Shown here: in pieces, positions 1 through 5,178 of the stretch | How positions within the stretch are numbered: the first letter of the stretch is position 1 | Layout: every line of letters starts with the position of its first letter | From: an uncultured Arcobacter sp. | GTDB lineage: Bacteria; Campylobacterota; Campylobacteria; Campylobacterales; Arcobacteraceae | Length of the DNA stretch: 5,178 bases | Assembly: GCA_913054415.1 (NCBI GenBank) | Contig: CAJXII010000105.1 | Coordinates: forward strand, 1-5,178 | Direction: 5' to 3' | The notes under the pieces: model-generated | Database searches by the model: none | What the model saw: only the letters and a program-made list of their open reading frames with translations | Told to the model about the DNA's origin: nothing | Made by a program: the position numbers and the translations under genes

Positions 1-38
1 GATCTACACTCTTTCCCTACACGACGCTCTTCCGATCT
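1..38 (+). other. Illumina TruSeq/P5 adapter sequence (artefact)
   Basis: The first 38 bases match the 3' part of the Illumina universal (P5) adapter and read-1 primer, ending in the diagnostic GCTCTTCCGATCT. This is untrimmed library sequence at a contig end and has no biological meaning. It also warns that the assembly beside it rests on few reads or on a chimeric read. Confidence 0.97.
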
Positions 39-84
39 TTTTAGCTAGCTCAAGGTAAAAACCAAAAACACCATTGTCTGGGTT

Positions 85-106
85 CGTTATCGGGGTTTCA
101 ATAACG
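85..106. repeat. Inverted repeat, 6-bp arms, 10-base loop
   Basis: CGTTAT at 85-90 is mirrored by ATAACG at 101-106. It lies in the foreign-looking left segment. The arms are short, there is no T run, and no function can be assigned. Confidence 0.4.
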
Positions 107-279
107 CTTGGTAAATAAGCATTATCACCTTTGTTCAAAAGCCTGTTTTGTAAGTAGGTGTTTTAGCTAAAAGTGGTGTTAAGAATTTAGCGAGCTGAAT
201 CGACAACAAAGGTAAGCATTCCTTATCAAAAATTATTTTAAAAGCTAAATAGGCATTTAATTTAAGTTTAAAACACTTG

Positions 280-293
280 GTACGCTTGCGTAC
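280..293. repeat. Perfect palindrome GTACGC-TT-GCGTAC
   Basis: Six-base arms separated by two bases form an exact inverted repeat. It has four of its 14 bases in CG steps, strongly unlike the neighbouring Campylobacterota-type DNA. It is not followed by a T run on either strand, so it is not a convincing terminator. Confidence 0.45.
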
Positions 294-325
294 TTTCAAA
301 AATAAATCGGGCAATAGTAAACCGC

Positions 326-341
326 GCATATAAAAATATGC
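326..341. repeat. Perfect inverted repeat GCATAT-AAAA-ATATGC
   Basis: Six-base arms surround a four-base A loop. It overlaps the only ATG of the 64-residue minus-strand open frame (ATG at 329-327 on the minus strand). It may be a weak hairpin; no function is visible. Confidence 0.35.
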
Positions 342-479
342 ACAATCCGACCAAAAAAAGCCAGCATCAATTCGTTTATTATTGTGCTATAATCAAGCTT
401 TAAGTTACTAGCTAAAACTGTACTTGTCTTTTTTTGATCAGCTTTAACTATTACATTATGCAATTTAATAAAAATTTAA

Positions 480-773
480 AAAAATAAAAAACAACAAAAT
501 AAGCAAAATAAAAATAAAGATAGTAAAAACAATAAAAAGAAACAAGATAAGAAAAACCAACAAGATAAAAAACAACAATCAAAACAACAAAAAGATAAAA
601 AGAAGAAAAAAGAAAATAAAAACAAACAAAAAATAGCAAAAGCAAAAAAACAACCACCTATTTCAAATATGGAAGAGAGAAAGTGGCAAAAATTATTAAA
701 TCAAAAAGGTATCAAAACTTTAATGTTACCTATAAGTAAAGGAGATAAACAAAATGAAACAAAACCTTGGTAA
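480..773 (+). CDS. C-terminal fragment of a VWA/TPR-type Bat protein (BatB/BatC-like)
   Basis: This is the 3' end of a gene whose start is missing. The open frame gives 97 codons to the TAA at 771-773; a TAA at 477-479 and the foreign-looking DNA beyond it close the frame on the left. The first 58 residues (480-653) are low complexity, with 27 Lys and 12 Gln. A short conserved-looking tail follows: PPISNMEERKWQKLL, then a PISK stretch and a final KPW. Bat proteins that combine a von Willebrand A domain and TPR repeats in Campylobacterota end in a similar way, with a Lys/Gln/Asn-rich linker and a tail containing M-E-x-x-K-W. The family is a membrane-anchored partner of BatD in the Bacteroides-aerotolerance (Bat) operon. 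The gene overlaps batD by 20 bases, which implies translational coupling. The VWA and TPR domains are not in the window, so the family assignment rests on tail and context. Confidence 0.72.
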   Translation, partial: KNKKQQNKQNKNKDSKNNKKKQDKKNQQDKKQQSKQQKDKKKKKENKNKQKIAKAKKQPPISNMEERKWQKLLNQKGIKTLMLPISKGDKQNETKPW

Positions 774-2259
774 AATTATATTATTTTTTCTACTAGCAAT
801 AGATCTATTTGCTACAAGTGTAGATATAAAACTTTCAGCTCCTGCTATTTATAGAGGAGATGATGTTAGTTTTACTATTAGTGTCAAAGATGGGGATGCC
901 AATTTTCCAAATATTACAGATATAAAAGGGTATCCTATTTTAGGTATATCAAGTTCATCAAGTCAAAGTTATATCAATGGCAAAAGTTCAAAAACCATAT
1001 CCAAAACATATACATTTGCTCCACTTCAAGATGTAATAATACCATCTTTCAAAATTGAAGTAAATGGAGATGATTATTGGACAAAATCTAAAAAAATAGC
1101 AGTCTTAAAACCAGCTCCTAGTAAAAATGGTGATGATTTTATTGTGCAAATCAAAGCCAATAAAACTCATCTAAAAGTTGGACAAAGCACTATTTTTACT
1201 ATTTTATTCAAGCAACGAATAGATGCCAATGCTGATAAATTAAATATCAATGAGCCTAGAATAGATAATTTTTGGGTCAAAAAAATATCAGGTGCAAAAC
1301 AATATCGAAGCCAAAACTATATAGTAACACCATTTAGTTATCTAATATTCGCTCAAAAAGCTGGTGATTTTACGATAAATCCTATCGAAGCTGATATTGG
1401 TAAATTGACTCAAAACAATATGGGTGGATTTTTTAATGATCCATTTTTTAATTCACTATCTAGTAGTATCAAATGGAGAAAAATTTTCTCAAATAGTTTA
1501 AAAATAAAAGTTGATCCATTGCCTAATAATATGGAACTATATGGAGATTTTAAAATAGATGCAAAAGTGGATAAAACACAAGTATATATAAATAAACCTG
1601 TCAATCTAACTATCAAAATATCAGGTATAGGAAATATAAATGATATTCAAAAATTCAACCTAGATAATAGTGATAAAACAGTATATGCTGATGAACCAAT
1701 TATCAAAGAAAAACTTATAGGCAATAAATATGGTGGGACTTTTACACAAAAGATAGCTATTATCTCTAGTGATGACTTTACAATCCCATCACTTAGTTTA
1801 AAATATGTGGATAGTAAAACACAAAAAATAAAAATAATTAAAACTAAACCTATTAAGATTAAAGTTTTAGGGGCTATGGCAAACAACCATACACAAACAA
1901 CTATCCAAACCAAAGCACAACCAATAGTATCAACTCCACCTAAAACAGAAACTAAAATAGTAGTTCAAAAAGAGAAAAGTTATCTTAAATATATATTTTT
2001 AGTCTTGGGGTTAATTTTAGGAGTTGTAGTAACGTATATAGTATTAAAAAGAGATCTTAATAACACTACACAAGAGAATCATATCACTAAAAAAATAAGA
2101 TCAGCAAAAAGTGATAAAGAGTTATTTGAGTTATTGTTGCCTTATTCAAAAGAGAATAAAGTCGTATCTGATATTTTAAAACAATTAGAAGAAAATATCT
2201 ATAATAATGCACATCATAAAATAGATAAACAAAAACTTTATGATATATTTTTAGATTAG
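754..2259 (+). CDS. batD: BatD family protein (Bacteroides-aerotolerance operon, membrane-anchored)
   Basis: A 501-residue protein with the BatD layout. It has an N-terminal signal peptide (K3-K7 then a hydrophobic run to about residue 20, likely cleaved near LFA/TS). A long extracytoplasmic region of beta-rich, Ig-like repeats follows, roughly residues 22-118, 127-254 and 262-372. Next come a Thr/Pro/Gln-rich linker (about 378-405), one transmembrane helix (about 411-431), and a small, charged cytoplasmic tail of about 70 residues. The GGFFNDPFF stretch near 224-232 and PLPNN near 255-259 are of the kind seen in BatD proteins. ATG 754 is chosen because AAGGAG at 739-744 lies nine bases upstream and the signal peptide starts there. 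The gene overlaps the upstream Bat gene by 20 bases and its stop is part of the htrA Shine-Dalgarno. BatD is proposed to work with VWA-domain Bat proteins in envelope or oxidative stress tolerance; its biochemical role is unsettled. Confidence 0.9.
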   Translation: MKQNLGKIILFFLLAIDLFATSVDIKLSAPAIYRGDDVSFTISVKDGDANFPNITDIKGYPILGISSSSSQSYINGKSSKTISKTYTFAPLQDVIIPSFKIEVNGDDYWTKSKKIAVLKPAPSKNGDDFIVQIKANKTHLKVGQSTIFTILFKQRIDANADKLNINEPRIDNFWVKKISGAKQYRSQNYIVTPFSYLIFAQKAGDFTINPIEADIGKLTQNNMGGFFNDPFFNSLSSSIKWRKIFSNSLKIKVDPLPNNMELYGDFKIDAKVDKTQVYINKPVNLTIKISGIGNINDIQKFNLDNSDKTVYADEPIIKEKLIGNKYGGTFTQKIAIISSDDFTIPSLSLKYVDSKTQKIKIIKTKPIKIKVLGAMANNHTQTTIQTKAQPIVSTPPKTETKIVVQKEKSYLKYIFLVLGLILGVVVTYIVLKRDLNNTTQENHITKKIRSAKSDKELFELLLPYSKENKVVSDILKQLEENIYNNAHHKIDKQKLYDIFLD

Positions 2260-2268
2260 GAGAGAATT

Positions 2269-3651
2269 ATGTTAAAACAAAAAATATTATTAACAACAAT
2301 ATTGGCTAGTAGTTTATTTGCTAGTTCTATTGAGTTAAACTTAGCGAAACAACAAGACCCAAAAAGATTGGAGCTATCAAACAATAGTATGATCTTATCA
2401 TACAACAAAAGTATCAAAGAGGCTTCAAAAAGTATAGTAAATATCGCTACTAAACAAAAAATTAGAAATATTGATCATGCTATCAATCAAATATTTAATG
2501 ATCCACTTTTTAAACAATTTTTTGGCAATAGCTTCATAGGTGATGCAGTAGCATCTAGTTTAGGATCTGGTGTAGTTATAACAAAAGATGGTTATATAGT
2601 AACAAATGCCAATATAGTAAAAGGTGCAAATGAGATAACCGTATCATTTGACAAAACAAAAAAATATATTGCACAAGTTGTTGGAATAGATGACAATAGT
2701 AATTTAGCAGTAATTAAAATAGATGCTACAAACTTGCATCCTATAAAAATAGGAAGTTCAAAACATCTTCTTTTAGGTGATGTTGTATTTAGTCTAGGTA
2801 ATCCTTATGGTTTATCTACAATAGTATCCAAAGGTATTATCTCATCTGTTAATAAAGATACTCTAAGTAGTGATAGATATGAAAATTTTATCCAAACAGA
2901 TGCTAAGATAAATCCACAAAATGCTGGTGGTGCTTTATGTGATAGTAGAGGTGTTTTAATAGGTATCAACCATAGTAGTAGCAATAATATGGGATTTGTA
3001 ACCCCTGTATCAAAAGTAAAAGAGATAGTTAAAAATATCATAGAAAATGGGAAAGTGATAAAAGGGTATTTAGGTGTAGTAGTATCAAATGTCAATAAAA
3101 ATCTAAAAAAAGTATATCACAATCAAAAAGGGGTATTGGTATTGGATATAGAGGACAACTCACCTGCATATTTAGCCAATATCAAAAGAGGTGATTTAAT
3201 CTATGCTATTAATAACAAAACAATAACCAATCAAAAATCATTCAATCTAGCTTTGGATAACTTTGCTCCAAACGATACTATAACTCTCAAAATCCAAAGA
3301 GATAATAAAAATATTCAGATTAGATTAAAACTAAGTTCAAAACACTCTATAACAAAATCAGCACTCAACAAAGTGGTGTTAGATGGACTTTATGTAAGTA
3401 AACTAGATCATAAAAATATGGCAAAATTCAATATTACTCAAGATATACAAGGGGTGCTAATAGATGATGTCAAAGCTGGAAGCAAAGCGGAAAAAGTTGG
3501 ATTTTTAGCAGGAGATGTTATTATCCAAATAGAAGATATTGAAGTTGTCAATCTAAAAACTTTAAATAAAGCTTTAAAAAGATACAAAAATAAAGAGAAA
3601 AGAGTTTATATAAATAGATATGGTAAAATACTTATCACAGTATTACAATAG
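2269..3651 (+). CDS. htrA: HtrA/DegP-family protein lacking the catalytic triad (predicted periplasmic pseudoprotease)
   Basis: A 460-residue protein, close to the usual HtrA length. The signal peptide spans about 1-19 and the LA-loop region about 60-95 (FNDPLFKQFFGNSF). The trypsin-like domain is about 97-260, PDZ1 about 266-355 (binding loop GYLGV) and PDZ2 about 371-460. Motif alignment shows every catalytic residue replaced. The usual TNxHV is TNANI, so His is Asn115. The usual SDLAV is SNLAV, so Asp is Asn145. The usual GNSGGAL is QNAGGAL, so the nucleophile Ser is Ala219 and the oxyanion-hole Gly is Gln217. The region after GIN (L2, substrate pocket) is about six residues shorter than in E. 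coli DegP. The frame is intact and codon use matches its neighbours, so this does not look like a decaying gene. Known HtrA proteins also act as chaperones, and MamO of magnetotactic bacteria is a known HtrA-like pseudoprotease. A chaperone, scaffold or peptide-sensing role is inferred. AGGAG at 2258-2262 overlaps the batD stop and supports ATG 2269. Confidence 0.93.
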   Translation: MLKQKILLTTILASSLFASSIELNLAKQQDPKRLELSNNSMILSYNKSIKEASKSIVNIATKQKIRNIDHAINQIFNDPLFKQFFGNSFIGDAVASSLGSGVVITKDGYIVTNANIVKGANEITVSFDKTKKYIAQVVGIDDNSNLAVIKIDATNLHPIKIGSSKHLLLGDVVFSLGNPYGLSTIVSKGIISSVNKDTLSSDRYENFIQTDAKINPQNAGGALCDSRGVLIGINHSSSNNMGFVTPVSKVKEIVKNIIENGKVIKGYLGVVVSNVNKNLKKVYHNQKGVLVLDIEDNSPAYLANIKRGDLIYAINNKTITNQKSFNLALDNFAPNDTITLKIQRDNKNIQIRLKLSSKHSITKSALNKVVLDGLYVSKLDHKNMAKFNITQDIQGVLIDDVKAGSKAEKVGFLAGDVIIQIEDIEVVNLKTLNKALKRYKNKEKRVYINRYGKILITVLQ

Positions 3652-3659
3652 GATTTTAT

Positions 3660-4337
3660 ATGATAAAGATTTTAATGGTAGAGGATGATGAAGAGTTAGC
3701 TGATATTATCCAAAGGTATCTTTTAAGTAAAGATATTTTACTGCATAATGTCACCAATGGTGCTAATTTACTTGCCGAACTTGAAAAATCTTCATCTTTA
3801 TATGATATTTTGATATTGGATTTGACACTTCCTGATATAGATGGGTTGGATCTGATTAAAAATATCCGACAAACATCAGATATACCTATAATCATCTCAA
3901 GTGCAAGAGATGATCTTTTAGATAAGATAAATGGATTTGATAGAGGGGCTGATGATTATCTTCCTAAACCTTATGACCCAAGAGAGCTTGAAGCTAGGAT
4001 TAAAACTATTCTAAAAAGAAAACCTGCAAAAATAAAACAGCAAGATGAACTTTTTGTAGTCAATGAAGATGCACGAACTATATCTTTTAAGGGTCATATT
4101 TTAGATCTCACTCAAGCTCAGTATGATATTTTAGCTTTACTAATACAACGAAAAAATGGTATTGTCTCAAGAGATGATATGATATATAACAGTCTATATA
4201 TAGATGATGATAGTAGTTTAAAAAATATAGATGTTATGATCTCATATATACGAAAAAAAATAAAAAAAATCGAAAAATCAAACTATATCCAAAGTGTCAG
4301 AGGGATGGGATATAAGTTGGTAATACCAAATTCATAA
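3660..4337 (+). CDS. OmpR-family response regulator (CprR-like by position next to htrA)
   Basis: A 225-residue, two-domain transcription regulator. The receiver domain (about 1-120) keeps the acidic pocket E8-D9-D10, the phosphorylatable Asp54 in LILDLTLPDIDG, a Ser at the Thr/Ser switch (S81), the aromatic Y100 and the invariant Lys103 in YLPKPYDP. The C-terminal winged-helix domain (about 128-222) ends with the hallmark SVRGMGYKL. All key residues are present, so it should accept phosphate from a kinase. It starts eight bases after htrA with AGGA at 3650-3653 as Shine-Dalgarno, so it is probably cotranscribed. In Campylobacter jejuni the OmpR-type regulator next to htrA is CprR, which controls envelope genes and whose kinase gene cprS lies next to it. 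Here no kinase gene follows. Orthology to CprR is inferred from position and family only. Confidence 0.9.
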   Translation: MIKILMVEDDEELADIIQRYLLSKDILLHNVTNGANLLAELEKSSSLYDILILDLTLPDIDGLDLIKNIRQTSDIPIIISSARDDLLDKINGFDRGADDYLPKPYDPRELEARIKTILKRKPAKIKQQDELFVVNEDARTISFKGHILDLTQAQYDILALLIQRKNGIVSRDDMIYNSLYIDDDSSLKNIDVMISYIRKKIKKIEKSNYIQSVRGMGYKLVIPNS

Positions 4338-4357
4338 CAACTATGATTTAAATTTAC

Positions 4358-4369
4358 TTTTGATATAAT
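4358..4369 (+). promoter_or_regulatory. Candidate sigma-70 -10 region (TTTTGATATAAT)
   Basis: A perfect TATAAT at 4364-4369 is preceded by a T-rich stretch and TTTTGA. Campylobacterota vegetative promoters are typically strong at -10 and weak at -35. It lies just 3' of the response-regulator gene and could start a long leader for the ORF6N gene. TATAAT recurs in inverted form as ATTATA at 4376-4381, a weak hairpin. In DNA this AT-rich, chance matches are common. Confidence 0.4.
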
Positions 4370-4409
4370 AAATTCATTATAAAATCTAAAAACTTACTAA
4401 TGTTACTCA

Positions 4410-4422
4410 TTTAACGGTTAAA
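4410..4422. repeat. Perfect palindrome TTTAAC-G-GTTAAA
   Basis: Six-base arms around one base form an exact inverted repeat between the two candidate -10 boxes. The size and symmetry fit a dimeric regulator site, but no binding protein can be named. Confidence 0.4.
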
Positions 4423-4427
4423 ACTGA

Positions 4428-4456
4428 TTGTGAGAAAAATTATACTATAATAATAT
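4428..4456 (+). promoter_or_regulatory. Candidate promoter of the ORF6N gene
   Basis: TTGTGA at 4428-4433 and TAATAT at 4451-4456 are 17 bases apart. A better -10 match, TATAAT at 4446-4451, overlaps this but is only 12 bases from TTGTGA. Either hexamer would place the transcription start about 10-15 bases before the 4467-4482 palindrome. Confidence 0.4.
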
Positions 4457-4466
4457 AAAATGTCAC

Positions 4467-4482
4467 ACCAACTTTAGTTGGT
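4467..4482. promoter_or_regulatory. Perfect palindrome ACCAACT-TT-AGTTGGT, candidate operator or leader hairpin
   Basis: Seven-base arms with a two-base centre form an exact 16-bp inverted repeat. It lies 34 bases before the ORF6N start and directly after the candidate promoter, a position suited to repressor binding or to a short leader hairpin. It is not followed by a T run on the plus strand, so it is not a good terminator for that direction. Autoregulation by the ORF6N protein is possible but unproven. Confidence 0.45.
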
Positions 4483-4516
4483 AAAATATAAACAAAAGGG
4501 AAATGTAAAATAATAA

Positions 4517-5178
4517 ATGGATAGTCAATTAACAGTAAATGATACCATAATTCAAAATAAAATACACAATATCCGTGGTGTTCAAGTTATGTTAGATAGA
4601 GATCTAGCAGAGCTTTATGGTGTAGAAACAAAAGTATTTAATCAAGCAGTTAAAAGAAATATAAAAAGATTTCCACAAAGCTTTAGATTTCAACTAACTA
4701 AAAATGAGTATGAAACTTTAAGGTCACAAATTGTGACCTTTAAATCAAGCTTAAATACAAAATATTTACCTTATGTTTTTACAGAGCAAGGTGTATCTAT
4801 GTTAAGTGCAGTATTAAAAAGTGATATAGCTATAGAAATAAGTATAAAAATAATTGAAACTTTTGTAAATATGAAAAAACTGATAAATAGCAATGATTTT
4901 TATTTACAACAATTAAGAGTGCTAGAAAAAAGACAACTATCTTATGAAATATCATCTGATATCAAATTTAATCATATTTTCAAAGCATTAGAATCTGCTC
5001 AAACCGATAAAGCAACCAATGGTATATTTTTTGATAATCAAATGTATGATGCATATAGTTTTATATCTGATTTATTAAGAACAGCGAAGCAAAATATAAT
5101 ATTAATAGATAATTATATAGATGATACAACTCTAACTTTATTTAGTAAAATTCCAAATATAAAAGTAACCATCTATAC
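4517..5178 (+). CDS. ORF6N-domain DNA-binding protein (5' complete, cut by window end)
   Basis: 220 residues are visible, with no stop before the window end. Residues about 14-120 are a canonical ORF6N domain, a putative DNA-binding module of phage and mobile-element proteins. The key motifs are GVQVMLDRDLAELYGV (21-36), FPQSFRFQLT (52-61), LRSQIVTF (68-75) and YLPYVFTEQGVSML (83-96). A short charged helix (about 125-145) leads to a second region of the type often attached to ORF6N in chromosomal copies, with GIFFDNQMYDAY (169-180) and NIILIDNYIDD (193-203). ATG 4517 is preceded directly by in-frame TAA, so no longer start exists; the next Met (25) lies inside the domain. The nearest Shine-Dalgarno-like AAAAGGG (4494-4500) is an unusual 16 bases away. 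Its place after a conserved chromosomal operon suggests an accessory gene acquired there. Its precise function and targets are unknown. Confidence 0.9.
   Translation, partial: MDSQLTVNDTIIQNKIHNIRGVQVMLDRDLAELYGVETKVFNQAVKRNIKRFPQSFRFQLTKNEYETLRSQIVTFKSSLNTKYLPYVFTEQGVSMLSAVLKSDIAIEISIKIIETFVNMKKLINSNDFYLQQLRVLEKRQLSYEISSDIKFNHIFKALESAQTDKATNGIFFDNQMYDAYSFISDLLRTAKQNIILIDNYIDDTTLTLFSKIPNIKVTIY
4720..4740. repeat. Perfect 21-bp inverted repeat inside the ORF6N coding region
   Basis: AAGGTCACAA at 4720-4729 and TTGTGACCTT at 4731-4740 are exact reverse complements around one base. It encodes the LRSQIVTF segment, a stretch that recurs in ORF6N proteins, so part of the symmetry may follow from protein constraint. 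It could form an mRNA hairpin or be a protein-binding site. Confidence 0.6.

Larger units (their letters stand above)
39..475. other. Gene-poor segment of foreign-looking composition, probably misjoined
   Basis: I see no recognisable gene here. The stretch has 12 CG dinucleotides, while 774-1200 in batD has none, so its composition is unlike the rest of the window. On the minus strand three short open stretches in different frames follow one another: 475 to 296, 329 to 135 (starts MRGLLLPDLF, 64 residues, no Shine-Dalgarno) and 162 to 39 (open into the adapter, containing YLPSVIETPITNP). This could be a frameshifted gene remnant of another organism or chance. No plus-strand frame continues the Bat protein that begins to be readable at 480. 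It sits between an adapter and an A-rich junction, so a misassembly or amplification chimera is the simplest reading. A real insertion or transferred fragment remains possible. Confidence 0.6.
4338..4516. other. Intergenic regulatory region between the response regulator and ORF6N gene
   Basis: A 179-base AT-rich gap that ends the run of tightly packed genes. It contains two promoter-like -10 elements, three inverted repeats and no open frame of note. I see no GC-rich hairpin with a T run, so no clear terminator for the upstream operon. I also see no recognisable remnant of a histidine kinase gene in the frames I read. Confidence 0.6.

Noticed and set aside
280..341. Integron or attachment-type recombination site in the left segment
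   Set aside because: The two palindromes here do not carry the paired core motifs expected of attC, and the segment is probably chimeric.
451..657. Minus-strand open frame rich in Phe, Tyr, Leu and Val
   Set aside because: It is the mirror of the A-rich Lys/Gln tract of the Bat gene; the apparent hydrophobic membrane protein is an artefact of composition.
2805..3095. Minus-strand open frame of 96 residues inside htrA
   Set aside because: It lies wholly opposite the HtrA protease domain, has no recognisable motif, and the plus-strand motifs are unambiguous. The same holds for minus-strand frames at 1410-1616, 1647-1913 and 3656-3895.
2269..3651. Calling the HtrA-like gene a pseudogene because the triad is lost
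   Set aside because: The frame is intact at full length, with signal peptide, both PDZ domains, a good Shine-Dalgarno and operon spacing; selective loss of active residues fits a pseudoprotease better than decay.
4467..4482. Rho-independent terminator of the upstream operon
   Set aside because: The hairpin is perfect but not followed by a T run on the plus strand, and it lies after a candidate promoter; a regulatory role fits better.
4461..4730. Shared GTCACA between the leader (4462-4467) and the internal palindrome (4723-4728) as a common binding site
   Set aside because: Only six bases are shared and the surrounding symmetry differs; a match of this size is expected by chance.

Overview
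The main body of this window (about 480 to 4340) is a very AT-rich, CpG-poor, same-strand gene cluster. Its gene content and protein style point to a Campylobacterota (epsilonproteobacterial) genome of the Arcobacter/Sulfurimonas/Campylobacter kind. The lineage call rests on gene order and family resemblance read by eye, not on a database search.

Layout. Bases 1-38 are an Illumina sequencing adapter, not biology. Bases 39 to about 475 differ in composition from the rest (12 CG dinucleotides, against none in 774-1200), hold no recognisable gene, and are probably a misjoined or foreign segment. From about 480 to 773 runs the 3' end of a VWA/TPR Bat protein gene with a long Lys/Gln-rich tract. 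It overlaps batD (754-2259), which is followed after 9 bases by an htrA/degP-family gene (2269-3651) and after 8 more by an OmpR-family response regulator (3660-4337). A 179-base intergenic region with promoter-like -10 boxes and several perfect palindromes follows. A 5'-complete but 3'-truncated ORF6N-domain gene (4517 to the window end) closes the window.

The most notable result is that the HtrA-family protein has lost its whole catalytic triad. His is Asn115, Asp is Asn145 and Ser is Ala219. The oxyanion-hole Gly is also changed (Gln217) and the L2 loop is shortened. The signal peptide, protease fold and both PDZ domains are intact in an undamaged reading frame. It is therefore predicted to be a periplasmic pseudoprotease (chaperone, scaffold or sensor) rather than a decayed gene.

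How the genes may work together. BatD and the VWA/TPR protein form a membrane-anchored Bat complex linked to envelope or oxidative stress. The HtrA-like protein would act on, or sense, misfolded proteins in the same compartment. The response regulator occupies the position held next to htrA by CprR in Campylobacter, where it governs envelope genes. No histidine kinase follows it here; an ORF6N accessory gene lies there instead. Functional coupling of these genes is inference from tight co-directional spacing.
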